Under the pieces are notes generated by a model. It did no database searches. It saw only the letters and a list, made by a program, of their open reading frames with translations, and was not told the DNA's origin. Of a DNA stretch of 64,000 bases, positions 1-7,829 are shown in pieces. The translations under genes were made by a program, and so were the position numbers. The stretch lies in NCBI RefSeq assembly GCF_002088975.1, contig NZ_NCST01000019.1, positions 1 through 64,000 on the forward strand. The letters run 5' to 3'. Every line of letters starts with the position of its first letter. Within the stretch, counting starts at the first letter, position 1. Source of the stretch: Henriciella aquimarina. GTDB lineage: Bacteria; Pseudomonadota; Alphaproteobacteria; Caulobacterales; Hyphomonadaceae.

Positions 1-101
1 CCTTCATGCTCGACCTCAAGCTCACCCAGATCGGCGTCGCGGAGGATCGAAGCGAGTTCTCTGACAAGACCTGTATCGAGGCCGTTCTTTGCCGTGCTCA
101 T
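1..101 (-). CDS. accB: Acetyl-CoA carboxylase biotin carboxyl carrier protein, N-terminal fragment
   Basis: Only the first 33 codons lie in the window; the gene continues past the left edge. The start reads MSTAKNGLDTGLVRELASIL, followed by a short acidic stretch ending LEVEHEG, which fits the N-terminal region of AccB, upstream of the Ala/Pro linker and biotinyl domain. AccB carries the biotin used by acetyl-CoA carboxylase to make malonyl-CoA for fatty acid synthesis in the cytoplasm. It lies 13 bases downstream of aroQ on the same strand, the usual alphaproteobacterial aroQ-accB-accC order, so co-transcription is likely. The biotinylated lysine cannot be seen here, so the call rests on the N-terminus and on context. 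Confidence 0.8.
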   Translation of the reverse strand, partial: MSTAKNGLDTGLVRELASILRDADLGELEVEHE

Positions 102-114
102 GAATTAGGTGTCC

Positions 115-546
115 TCAAGCTGTCATTCTTATCGCGGCATCTAGTGCGACGTGATAACCGCGCGGGCCCAGCCCTGCAATCGTCGCTGTCGCAGCGGGCG
201 CCACATAATTTGTCTGCCGGAAGGCCTCTCGTGCCGCCGGATTGGAAAGGTGAACCTCAATGACCGGTACGGTGCAAGCGCGCAGTGCATCGTGCAGTGC
301 AATGGAGGTGTGGGTGTAGGCGCCGGCATTCAGGATGATCGCGGCGCCGTCCCGGGACGCTTCCTGCACCCAGTCGACCAGTTCGCCTTCGGAATTGGTC
401 TGCCGGAACTCCAGCGTGCGCCCGTCTACCCGTTCGAGCAGGGCGTCGCGGATGTCATCCAGCGTATCGTGCCCGTAAATCTCCGGCTCACGTGTGCCCA
501 GGAGGTTGAGATTGGGGCCGTTCAATACATAAATCGGCTTTGTCAT
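115..546 (-). CDS. aroQ: 3-dehydroquinate dehydratase, type II
   Basis: A 143-residue cytoplasmic enzyme that converts 3-dehydroquinate to 3-dehydroshikimate in the shikimate pathway. Type II family signs are NGPNLNLLGTREPEIYG near the N-terminus (lid region with the catalytic Tyr), NSEGELVDW, NAGAYTHTSIALHDAL in the middle (catalytic His area), and IEVHLSN with the substrate-binding His. Length matches the usual 140-150 residues. The reading frame extends upstream to base 750, but that part overlaps thiS on the other strand and is not family-like, so ATG at 546 is chosen. It is divergent from thiS, with 66 bases between, and is followed closely by accB. Confidence 0.96.
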   Translation of the reverse strand: MTKPIYVLNGPNLNLLGTREPEIYGHDTLDDIRDALLERVDGRTLEFRQTNSEGELVDWVQEASRDGAAIILNAGAYTHTSIALHDALRACTVPVIEVHLSNPAAREAFRQTNYVAPAATATIAGLGPRGYHVALDAAIRMTA

Positions 547-612
547 GGCGTTGGTTCTTGCGCTGCTTCTCAAGCCAAGGCAAGCCATTCGCCAGCCACG
601 GAGCACAGACCA

Positions 613-813
613 ATGCAAGTTTTCGTCAATGGAGACCCGCTGGAGCTGAAGGACGGTGCGCGCGTCAGCGACCTTGTCGCACAGCTGACCGACGATCCGC
701 GCGGCATTGCGATCGAGCTCAACCGGGAAATCGTTCCCAAGTCCAAACATGGCGAGACGTCCCTTACGGAGGGAGATCGCCTGGAAGTCGTCCAGTTTGT
801 GGGCGGCGGCTGA
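613..813 (+). CDS. thiS: Thiamine biosynthesis sulfur carrier protein ThiS
   Basis: A 66-residue ubiquitin-fold protein ending in Gly-Gly-Gly. The C-terminal Gly is adenylated and then converted to the thiocarboxylate that donates sulfur to the thiazole ring of thiamine. Sequence signs are the MQVFVNGDP start, a central segment with ELNREIVPKS, and the GDRLEVVQFVGGG tail. ATG at 613 gives the family length; the upstream extension of the frame reads through aroQ antisense and was discarded. ThiG follows 18 bases later on the same strand. No ThiF adenylyltransferase lies in the window. I see no TPP riboswitch in the 66 bases before the gene. Confidence 0.93.
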   Translation: MQVFVNGDPLELKDGARVSDLVAQLTDDPRGIAIELNREIVPKSKHGETSLTEGDRLEVVQFVGGG

Positions 814-831
814 AACTCTTCAGGAATCGAG

Positions 832-1602
832 ATGACCGACAAACTCATCATCGCCGGGCGTGAATACGATTCGCGCCTCATCATCGGAACCGGCAAATAC
901 AAGTCCTACGCCCAGAATGCCGAGGCCGCCGAGGCTGCCGGCGCGGAAATGGTCACGGTGGCGCTGCGCCGGGTGAACCTGTCCAATCCGGATGAGGATC
1001 GTCTGCAGGATCACGTATCGCCGGAGACATACACCTACCTGCCGAACACGGCGGGCTGCTTCACCGCCGACGAGGCGGTGCGCACCCTTCGTCTGGCACG
1101 CGAGGCAGGCGGCTGGGATCTGGTGAAGCTGGAAGTCCTGTCGGACCAGAAGACGCTTTATCCGGACATGGAAGAGACGCTCAGCGCGGCCAAGGCCCTC
1201 ATCGCCGATGGTTTCCAGGTCATGGTCTACTGCTCTGACGATCCGGTCTATGCCAAGAAACTGGAAGAAGCCGGCTGCTGTGCGATTATGCCGCTCGGCT
1301 CGCTGATCGGCTCTGGCCTCGGCATCCAGAACCCGCTCAATATCCGGCTCATCGTGGAGAATGCCCGTGTGCCGGTGATCGTCGATGCCGGCGTCGGCAC
1401 AGCCTCGGATGCCGCCATGGCGATGGAGCTTGGCTGTGATGGTGTCCTCATGAACACCGCCATCGCCGAAGCAAAGGATCCTGTGCGCATGGCAAAGGCC
1501 ATGAAGCATGCAGTCATCGCCGGGCGAGAGGCGTATCTGGCCGGGCGGATGGGCCGCAAGCGCTATGCCGATCCATCCTCACCGCTGGCCGGGCTTATCT
1601 AG
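832..1602 (+). CDS. thiG: Thiazole synthase ThiG
   Basis: A 256-residue TIM-barrel enzyme. It condenses 1-deoxy-D-xylulose 5-phosphate, dehydroglycine (from ThiO in aerobes) and ThiS thiocarboxylate into the thiazole phosphate of thiamine. Family signs are the [11 protein letters not shown] start, the ALRRVNL stretch, Lys99 in DLVKLEVL as the Schiff-base lysine, the [10 protein letters not shown] loop and the phosphate-binding [17 protein letters not shown] segment. The C-terminus [15 protein letters not shown] is also typical. Length is normal. It forms a two-gene unit with thiS; glycine oxidase thiO lies about 6 kb away on the same strand, which supports an aerobic route to the imine substrate. 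Confidence 0.97.
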   Translation: MTDKLIIAGREYDSRLIIGTGKYKSYAQNAEAAEAAGAEMVTVALRRVNLSNPDEDRLQDHVSPETYTYLPNTAGCFTADEAVRTLRLAREAGGWDLVKLEVLSDQKTLYPDMEETLSAAKALIADGFQVMVYCSDDPVYAKKLEEAGCCAIMPLGSLIGSGLGIQNPLNIRLIVENARVPVIVDAGVGTASDAAMAMELGCDGVLMNTAIAEAKDPVRMAKAMKHAVIAGREAYLAGRMGRKRYADPSSPLAGLI

Positions 1603-1619
1603 CCCGAGGCGTTGGCGAA

Positions 1620-2369
1620 TCAGCCGGCCTCGCCCTCGAGGGCGGCTTCGATGGCGTCATCCACGGCGGCTTGATTCGCGCCGACGACATGCTTCTCGCC
1701 GACAAAGAAAGCCGGTGTGCCGTCAACGCCGAGCTTGCGCCCGAGGCTTTTATTGTCGGCGATGACCTTCTGCAGCCGCAGCAGCTCCATGTCCTCGCGC
1801 ATTTTCGCGACATCGACGCCGGCGCGTTCGGCAGCTTCGTCAATGTCTTCCGGATCGAAGCCGGACGCATTGTCGAGCTGCATGAGTTCCTTGTGCATCT
1901 CGGCATACTTGCCCTGTTCGCCTGCGGCCAGCGCCGCCAGCGCTGCCTTTTCGCTCTCCGGGCTGAGGATCGGGAAGTCCTTCAGAATGATACGGACCTT
2001 GCCGTCATACGCTTCCGGCAGACCGGTTGCCCATTCGAGCGAGCGTTTGCAGAAGCCGCAGCGGTAATCGAAGAACTCCACCACCGTCACCTCTGCATCT
2101 TCCGGCCCGATGGAATAGTCGCCCTCATGATTGTAGAGCGCGTCCTGATTGTCCGCGATGGCATCGCGCTTGGCGGCAGCATCGCGCTCATCGGCCTTTT
2201 GAGAGAGCTTGATCAGCGCTTCTTCGATCACTTCCGGATGCTCGACGATATAATCGTGCACGATCTGCTCGATCGCTTCCTTGTCGGTCGTATCGACGTC
2301 GCCCTGAGCGCAGGCGGGGACCAGCGCGGTCGTTGCGAGCATGAAGGAAAGCAGAGCGGTTCGGGTCAT
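1620..2369 (-). CDS. Secreted DsbA-family thiol-disulfide oxidoreductase
   Basis: A 249-residue thioredoxin-fold protein of the DsbA/BdbD/ScsC type. The N-terminus (MTRTALLSFMLATTALVPAC) is a signal peptide; Cys20 could make it a lipoprotein, though the VPAC box is imperfect. A helical stretch of about 60 residues precedes the thioredoxin part, as in ScsC-like proteins. The active site is Cys104-Gly-Phe-Cys107 in FFDYRCGFCKRS, and the cis-proline loop reads GVDGTPAFFVGE. The likely role is disulfide formation or isomerisation in the periplasm. It lies downstream of the M48 protease gene on the same strand, 134 bases apart. Its stop faces thiG's, with 17 bases between. Confidence 0.88.
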   Translation of the reverse strand: MTRTALLSFMLATTALVPACAQGDVDTTDKEAIEQIVHDYIVEHPEVIEEALIKLSQKADERDAAAKRDAIADNQDALYNHEGDYSIGPEDAEVTVVEFFDYRCGFCKRSLEWATGLPEAYDGKVRIILKDFPILSPESEKAALAALAAGEQGKYAEMHKELMQLDNASGFDPEDIDEAAERAGVDVAKMREDMELLRLQKVIADNKSLGRKLGVDGTPAFFVGEKHVVGANQAAVDDAIEAALEGEAG

Positions 2370-2439
2370 GGTGACTCCTGAGAGGCAAGATGCGGAATAT
2401 GGGCAAGCTAAATGGGTTGCGGCTATCTAGTCGACAAAG

Positions 2440-2456
2440 ATTGATCTTGCATCAAT
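2440..2456. promoter_or_regulatory. Palindrome resembling an FNR/FixK half-site pair
   Basis: ATTGAT-CTTGC-ATCAAT is a perfect 6-base inverted repeat about 70 bases upstream of the DsbA-family start. It resembles the FNR/FixK box TTGAT-N4-ATCAA, but the spacer is one base longer than the consensus allows. It may be an operator for another regulator or chance. Confidence 0.2.
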
Positions 2457-2503
2457 GGGGGATGCAGATCGTGCTGACAATTGCGTGATTGTGCCGGAGG
2501 CAC

Positions 2504-3865
2504 TTAGCCGCGCCGGCGCCAGTAATCCTCATTCTCGGGAAGCGCCGGGTCGGTGACATTGCGGATGTCGTTTGCGCGACGCGCTTCCGGTGAATTCGGC
2601 GGCAGATTCTCAAGCGCCCGGCTCGCGAAGATGTAGGCGCGGGGATAATTCTTGATGTGATAGGCCGACTCAGCGGTGGCGAGTTCGGCTTCGGCGCGGC
2701 GGTCCTGCTTTTCCAGCGCAATGGCAAGCTGCGACCAGGCGAAGGAATTGTTCGGTTCCTCGATCAGCGCATCGCGCAGGGCCTCTTCGCCCCTTTTCAC
2801 GTCGCCATCCTCATCGCGTGCGATGAGCGAGCGGGCATAGTTGATGAGCAGCAGCGGCTGGCCGGGCAGGAATTCAAGCGACTTGGCGTGCGGGGCGACA
2901 GAATCGGCGGCCCGGCCCATTTCGAACAGGGCCTGGCCCTTGAGTTCCCAATAGTACGGGTTCTCCGGAAACTCATCGAGCAGGGAATCGACCTCTTTCA
3001 GCGTCCCGGCCAGGTCGGATGCCTGCATGGAGGCAATCGCCCGGGCATAGCGGGCCGCTTCGCTGTCATCGCCGCGGGGGTATTTCTGATAGACGCGGGC
3101 CAGCGGTTCGAGGAAGCCGATCAGTTTGGCTTGCATCAGGTCGAACTGGCGCTGGGTCTTTGGGTCCGGCGGCACATCCATCAGGCCGGTTTCCTCGGCC
3201 AGCTGGCGGGTGGTGCGGATCCGGTCGGAGGCTAGCGGGTGCGAGCGGAAATAGGGGAAGCGCTTCGCGTTCGAGAGCACTTCCTGGTAGCGATACTTCT
3301 CGAAGAAGCTGACAAGACCGGCCGGCGATTGGCCGAGCTCTGAAAGATAGCTCACGGCCGCAGCGTCGGCCTGGCCTTCCTCGGCACGCGTGTGGACGAA
3401 GAAGTTCAGCGCGGCAAACTGTTGCGAACTGGCGATCAGGGCCGCACCCGCGTCGCCGGCACCCGCCGCAATGGCCAGCACGCCGAGACCGATGGAGACC
3501 AGGGCCGGGCGGGAGGCGACATCGGCGGCGCGTGTGCGCGACACGGTGTGGCCACAGGCGATGTGGCAGGTTTCGTGCGCGATCACGCCCTTGATCTGTC
3601 CGGGCGTTTCGGCGGCGATCAGCAAGCCGGTGTGCAGGTGGACCTTCTGACCGTTTGCAACAAAGGCGTTCAGCTCGGGATCATTGATGATGACAATGTC
3701 CACGTCTTCGGGATTGAGACCGGCGACCTCGAAGATCGGATCGGACCAATCGCGCAGCGTGGTCTCGATTTCCGCATCCCGGATGATGCTCTGTGCGGAT
3801 GCCCCGACCGCAACAGCGAGGGCGAGACAGGCGGCCAAAGCCGCTTTCAGAACGTTGAAGGACAT
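2504..3865 (-). CDS. Secreted M48-family metalloprotease with TPR region (BepA-like)
   Basis: A 453-residue protein. Residues 1-25 form a signal peptide ending VGASAQ. The M48 peptidase domain has the zinc motif HETCH at residues 97-101 and a further ligand in the EEGQADAAAV segment. After about residue 240 comes a helical TPR-like region (ELKGQALFEMGRAADSV, FAWSQLAIALEKQ). This domain order is that of BepA/YfgC, a periplasmic protease that helps assemble or degrade outer-membrane proteins such as LptD. In the motif, Cys100 takes a place often held by Gly. The DsbA-family gene follows on the same strand, so the two may act together in envelope protein quality control (inference). Confidence 0.9.
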   Translation of the reverse strand: MSFNVLKAALAACLALAVAVGASAQSIIRDAEIETTLRDWSDPIFEVAGLNPEDVDIVIINDPELNAFVANGQKVHLHTGLLIAAETPGQIKGVIAHETCHIACGHTVSRTRAADVASRPALVSIGLGVLAIAAGAGDAGAALIASSQQFAALNFFVHTRAEEGQADAAAVSYLSELGQSPAGLVSFFEKYRYQEVLSNAKRFPYFRSHPLASDRIRTTRQLAEETGLMDVPPDPKTQRQFDLMQAKLIGFLEPLARVYQKYPRGDDSEAARYARAIASMQASDLAGTLKEVDSLLDEFPENPYYWELKGQALFEMGRAADSVAPHAKSLEFLPGQPLLLINYARSLIARDEDGDVKRGEEALRDALIEEPNNSFAWSQLAIALEKQDRRAEAELATAESAYHIKNYPRAYIFASRALENLPPNSPEARRANDIRNVTDPALPENEDYWRRRG

Positions 3866-3949
3866 GGACGGGCCTTGAGTGACTTTCCTGCAACACTAGT
3901 GAAGGATTGCGGCGAATGCGAGACGTCACTGCAGGCTATAACAAAATTG

Positions 3950-4966
3950 TCAGGCGCTGTCGGCAGGCAGGGTAAAGGCGAATTCCGGTGACAGGGCGAC
4001 CTGCACGGTATCGCCCGGTGCCGGGCGGTTCGCCCCGATGCCGATGGCGCTGATCGTCGTCGCGTCGTTCAGCTGCAGCTCCAGTTCGATGACGGTCGAG
4101 GTGCGTTTCGAAGAGACGACTGTCATTGCCACGCCGTCCTCATGGACCAGGCGCAGGGCTTCCGGGCGCAGGCAATAGGTTTCCGCCTCCGGCAGCTGGG
4201 CTTTCCAGGTGTCTGGCATGTCCTTGCGGGCCACCGATGTCAGCGGGCCGAGGGCGCGCGCGGCCGGCAGCGAAGTGGGCTTCAGGTAGAGATATTCCGG
4301 TGTCGCTTCCTGCAGGATGATGCCATCTTTCATGACGGCGATCCGGTCAGCGTCGCGCATCGCCTCAAAGGCATCATGGCTGACGAGCAGGGCGGGAATG
4401 CCGGCTTCCTTCACTGCATCCAGGGCGATCTCACGGACTTCCGATTTCAGCGTCACATCAAGGCCGGAAAAGGGCTCGTCCATCAGGATGGCAACCGGCT
4501 GGGCGGCAAGCGCCCGGGCAATCGAAACGCGCTGCTGTTCGCCGCCCGACAGCTGATGCGGATAGGCTTTGGCCCGATGGGCGAGGCCCAGCCGGTCAAG
4601 CCATTCGGCGGCAAGCTTGCGTCGGGCCGTCTTTTGCATCCGGCTCAGGCCGAAGCCGACATTGTCGATCGCATTGAGGTGCGGGAAAAGGGCAAAATCC
4701 TGGAAGATGAGGCCGATGGCACGTTCTTCGGCCGGTACATGCTTCGAGACCGAGGAGAGGACCGTGTCCCCGATCCGGATCTCGCCGGCATCGACCGGCT
4801 CAAGGCCTGCAAACAGGCGCAGCAGCGTCGACTTGCCCGCGCCCGACTGGCCGAGCAGGGCGGTGATCTTGCCGGGCTCGAGGGTGAGCGAAGCCTGATT
4901 GACGACAGCCTTGCCGTCATAGACGCGCGAGACGCCTATCGCACGAAGGGATTTGTGGTCGCTCAT
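3950..4966 (-). CDS. fbpC: Iron(III) ABC transporter, ATP-binding protein
   Basis: A 338-residue ATPase of the FbpC/PotA group that would power ferric iron import at the inner membrane. Walker A is GQSGAGKST at residues 39-47, the signature is LSGGEQQRVSIARAL, Walker B is VAILMDEPFSGLD, and the switch His is in LLVSHDAFEAM. After about residue 240 a TOBE-like regulatory extension follows (YCLRPEALRL). The start overlaps the stop of the permease gene by 4 bases (ATGA), so translation is probably coupled. It is the last gene of the fbpA-fbpB-fbpC operon. Substrate is inferred from FbpA and from the upstream Fur-box candidate; sulfate or spermidine relatives are less likely. Confidence 0.9.
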   Translation of the reverse strand: MSDHKSLRAIGVSRVYDGKAVVNQASLTLEPGKITALLGQSGAGKSTLLRLFAGLEPVDAGEIRIGDTVLSSVSKHVPAEERAIGLIFQDFALFPHLNAIDNVGFGLSRMQKTARRKLAAEWLDRLGLAHRAKAYPHQLSGGEQQRVSIARALAAQPVAILMDEPFSGLDVTLKSEVREIALDAVKEAGIPALLVSHDAFEAMRDADRIAVMKDGIILQEATPEYLYLKPTSLPAARALGPLTSVARKDMPDTWKAQLPEAETYCLRPEALRLVHEDGVAMTVVSSKRTSTVIELELQLNDATTISAIGIGANRPAPGDTVQVALSPEFAFTLPADSA

Positions 4967-6582
4967 CCAGCTGCTCTTGATTCACCTGCTTTGGTCAGCT
5001 GTAGCGAGAGAAGGATGACAGGGCCAAGCCCGGCTGCAGTAATCAGCAAGGACGGCAAGGTCGCAGCCGCCAGGCGTTCGTCGATGGCATAGGCGTGCGC
5101 CTGCACGGCCAGCGTGTCCCAGTTGAAGGGACGCAGCATCAGCGTGGCGGGCAGTTCCTTCAGCATCTCCACGAAGAGGATGATGGAGGCGGCCGCCGCG
5201 CCTGACATGGCGACGGGCAGATCCACGCGGATGAGCCGCTGGAAGCGGTTGGCGCCCAGGCTGCGCGCGGCATTGCCGAGGCTGGCCGGTGCGCGCGAGA
5301 AGGCGGCGCTGAGCGGTTCGGCTCCGGCGGCGGTAAACCGGCTGGCATAGATCCAGACAAGGAAGACAAGCGCGGCCGGGCCAGCGACCGAAAAGCTCGT
5401 CCAGGACAGGATAAAGAGCGCGCCGAGCGCCAGCACGATACCCGGTGCGGCATAGCCAGCGCCGGCGGCGATCCGCCCGATCAGTTGGCTGAAGCGGTTC
5501 TGGCGCGCGCCGATGACAACGGTCAGCGCCAGCACGAAAGCCAGGACTGAGCCGGCAAAGGCCAGTGTCAGGGAGTTCAGGAAAGGCCTCAGAATCTGGC
5601 CATGGCCAAGCCCCGTTTCCGCGCTGACCCAGATCAGGCGGCTCACCGGGAAGATGAAGGCGAGCAGCAGGACTGCCGTACAGCCTGCCGTCACGAGCAG
5701 GCCGGTGCGCCTGTCGAGGGTACGCCGGCGCGGGGTGCGCCAGCGGGTGGCCGTCTGCTGCGTGCCACCTCGCCCCCGGGCGGCGCGTTCGATGAATTGG
5801 AGGCCGAAGGCGATGAGAATCAGCAGGAAGGCAAGGCGCGCGGCGACGGCCGGTTCGCTAAAGCTGTGCCAGGCGCGGAAGATGCCGACGCTCAGCGTCT
5901 GCACGCCGAGATAGCTGGCGGCGCCATAGTCGGCGGCCGTTTCCATCAGGGCGAGGGCGAGCCCGGCAAAAATGGCTGGCCGGGCCGCCGGCAGGGCCAC
6001 CTGGAAGAAGATGCGCGCTGGCGAGGCGCCAAGGCTGCGCGCGGCTTCGATGGTGCAGAGCGACAGGTTCGAGAAGGCCGCGCGGGCGGTCAGATAGGCG
6101 TAAGGGAAGAGGGCGCATGCCATGACGAAGGAGAGTCCCGGCGCGCCATAGAGGCTCGGAAACCAGTAGTCGCGCGCCGACAGGCCGGTCATGTCTCTCA
6201 GCAGAGACTGGACTGGCCCCGCCACATTCGTGATGTCGGCCCACGCGTAAGAGAGCACATAGCCGGGTGCCGCCAGGGGCAGGATCAGTGCCCATTCAAA
6301 GACCTTCCGGCCCGGGAAGTCATACAGGCTGACAAACCACGCCGTCGGCACGGCAAAGAGCAGGATGAGCAGCGTCGTGAAGAAAAGCACGACCAGCGTC
6401 TGCCACGTATAGCCCAGAAGCTGGGTGGAGACGATATGGCTCCACGTCTCCCCGCCGCCGGTAAAGAAGCCGGTCAGCAAGGCGACGAGGACTGGCGCCG
6501 CAATCAGTCCGGCGGCGACAAGCGTCGTCAGACCGATGGATGTCAGCCGTATGGGATGTCGTGTGAGTGCCAGCTGCTGCAT
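4963..6582 (-). CDS. fbpB: Iron(III) ABC transporter, fused permease
   Basis: A permease of about 539 residues with two copies of the binding-protein-dependent permease domain, one in each half, as in FbpB/SfuB/HitB. Long hydrophobic stretches suggest about 12 membrane helices. EAA-loop sequences that contact the ATPase are seen in EAARSLGASPARIFFQVALP in the first half and NAARSLGANRFQRLIRVDLP in the second. I place the start at ATG 6582 (MQQLALTRHP), 13 bases after the FbpA stop; an in-frame ATG at 6618 would overlap fbpA by 23 bases and is possible. Neither start has a strong ribosome site. It passes iron delivered by FbpA into the cytoplasm. Confidence 0.9.
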   Translation of the reverse strand: MQQLALTRHPIRLTSIGLTTLVAAGLIAAPVLVALLTGFFTGGGETWSHIVSTQLLGYTWQTLVVLFFTTLLILLFAVPTAWFVSLYDFPGRKVFEWALILPLAAPGYVLSYAWADITNVAGPVQSLLRDMTGLSARDYWFPSLYGAPGLSFVMACALFPYAYLTARAAFSNLSLCTIEAARSLGASPARIFFQVALPAARPAIFAGLALALMETAADYGAASYLGVQTLSVGIFRAWHSFSEPAVAARLAFLLILIAFGLQFIERAARGRGGTQQTATRWRTPRRRTLDRRTGLLVTAGCTAVLLLAFIFPVSRLIWVSAETGLGHGQILRPFLNSLTLAFAGSVLAFVLALTVVIGARQNRFSQLIGRIAAGAGYAAPGIVLALGALFILSWTSFSVAGPAALVFLVWIYASRFTAAGAEPLSAAFSRAPASLGNAARSLGANRFQRLIRVDLPVAMSGAAAASIILFVEMLKELPATLMLRPFNWDTLAVQAHAYAIDERLAAATLPSLLITAAGLGPVILLSLQLTKAGESRAAG

Positions 6583-6595
6583 CGAGCGTTTATGC

Positions 6596-7702
6596 CTAGT
6601 CCCAGCCAGCCTCGTCAAAGATGCGCTGGGCCTCGGCCTGATGTTCGCCGAAGACGCTCAGGCTCATGTCGCTGTCGGTGAACTCCGGGATACGGTCGAG
6701 CCCCTGCGGACGTTCGGCTTCCGGATTGACCGGAATCTCCTTGGTGAAATCGACAAGCAGCGCCTGGCCGTGCGGGGTGTAGAGCCAGTCGATGAATTTG
6801 ATGGCGGCATCCTTGTTCTCGGCATGGGCCGCAATGGCGACGCCGGTAATGTTCACGTGCGCGCCAGTGTCGGGCCCAAAGGTCGGGAAGATGAGCGTGG
6901 ATGCCTCTGCTGCTTCGCTCGCAGAATTTGAACTGCTCTCGGCCATGCGCACCCAATAATAGTGGTTCGTGATGGCGATGCTACAGAGGCCCGCGGCTAC
7001 GCCTTCAATCTGGTCTGTATCGCCGCCCTGCGGATCGCGCGCCATATTGGCGACGACGCCATCGGCCCAGGCCTGCGCCTGGTCGGCGCCCCAGCGCTCG
7101 ATCATCTCGCCCATCAGCGAGAGGTTGTAGACATTGGTGGACGAGCGCACACAGATCTCGCCTTCAAGGGCCGGGTCGGCCAGATCCATCCATTCATCGA
7201 CCTGTTCGGGATTGATGCGTTCCGGGTCATAGGCAACACCGCGCACCCGCTGGGAGAGGCCAATCCATTGGCGTTTCTCATCGAGCAGGCGCGGCGGGAT
7301 CTGCGCTTCGATTTCGCCGTCCGGCAGGGCCTGGGTCAGCCCGGCATCCTCGAAACGCCAGAGCGCGCCGGCATCGGAGGCAATGATCAGGTCGGCCGGA
7401 CTGCGGGCACCTTCGGCCTTCATCGTTTGCAGCAGCTGGTTGGCCCCGGCTTCGCGATAAAGCACGCGGATGCCGGTCTCGTCCTCGAAGGCCTCATACA
7501 TCAGCCGGTCGGAATCATAGTGACGGGCGGAATAGACCCGCAGCGTTCCACCGGATTCCGGCTTTGAGTCAGATGCAGCGGCAGACTCGGTTTCCGCAGC
7601 GCCCTCCTGCGAGGCGGACTCGGAAGCCGGCGTGGACGGAGAGCACGCAACCGCAAAGGCGGCAACGGCGAAGAGCGGAAATTTCTTGATGAGATCGGAC
7701 AT
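6596..7702 (-). CDS. fbpA: Iron(III) ABC transporter, substrate-binding lipoprotein
   Basis: A 368-residue extracytoplasmic binding protein. The leader MSDLIKKFPLFAVAAFAVAC ends in a lipobox, so Cys20 should be lipidated. A Ser/Glu-rich linker follows, then the mature domain begins GGTLRVYSARHYDSDRLMYEAFE, typical of FbpA/FutA ferric-binding proteins. Later segments IIASDAGALWRFEDAGLTQ and GICSIAITNHYYWVRM-like residues (around 215-225) match the fold, with Tyr residues that could bind iron. Classic FbpA is soluble in the periplasm, so the lipid anchor is a variation. It is the first gene of the operon, and a Fur-box candidate lies 16 bases upstream of its start codon. Confidence 0.9.
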   Translation of the reverse strand: MSDLIKKFPLFAVAAFAVACSPSTPASESASQEGAAETESAAASDSKPESGGTLRVYSARHYDSDRLMYEAFEDETGIRVLYREAGANQLLQTMKAEGARSPADLIIASDAGALWRFEDAGLTQALPDGEIEAQIPPRLLDEKRQWIGLSQRVRGVAYDPERINPEQVDEWMDLADPALEGEICVRSSTNVYNLSLMGEMIERWGADQAQAWADGVVANMARDPQGGDTDQIEGVAAGLCSIAITNHYYWVRMAESSSNSASEAAEASTLIFPTFGPDTGAHVNITGVAIAAHAENKDAAIKFIDWLYTPHGQALLVDFTKEIPVNPEAERPQGLDRIPEFTDSDMSLSVFGEHQAEAQRIFDEAGWD

Positions 7703-7717
7703 GAAGTGGCTAAATCA

Positions 7718-7737
7718 CAAATGAGAAGCAATCGCAA
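7718..7737 (-). promoter_or_regulatory. Fur-box candidate upstream of fbpA
   Basis: Read on the minus strand the site is TTGCGATTGCTTCTCATTTG. It differs from the common Fur box TTGCGAATGATTCTCATTTG at only two positions. It sits 16-35 bases upstream of the fbpA start, where a bound repressor would block the promoter. Expected effect: repression of fbpABC in high iron. thiO starts about 90 bases away on the other strand and is probably outside its reach. Confidence 0.6.
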
Positions 7738-7829
7738 CTGGGTGTGTCGGGCCGTTTCAGGTGTGATTGCTTGACGCGCTTGCAAGGGGAGTGCTGTTCA
7801 AGCCCATCCGCCTCGCCTAGATAGCCTTT

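Noticed and set aside
547-612. TPP riboswitch before thiS
   Set aside because: The spacer is only 66 bases and lacks the conserved TPP-riboswitch bases. None is seen before thiO either.
115-750. aroQ starting at base 750
   Set aside because: The extra 68 residues overlap thiS on the other strand and have no similarity to the family.
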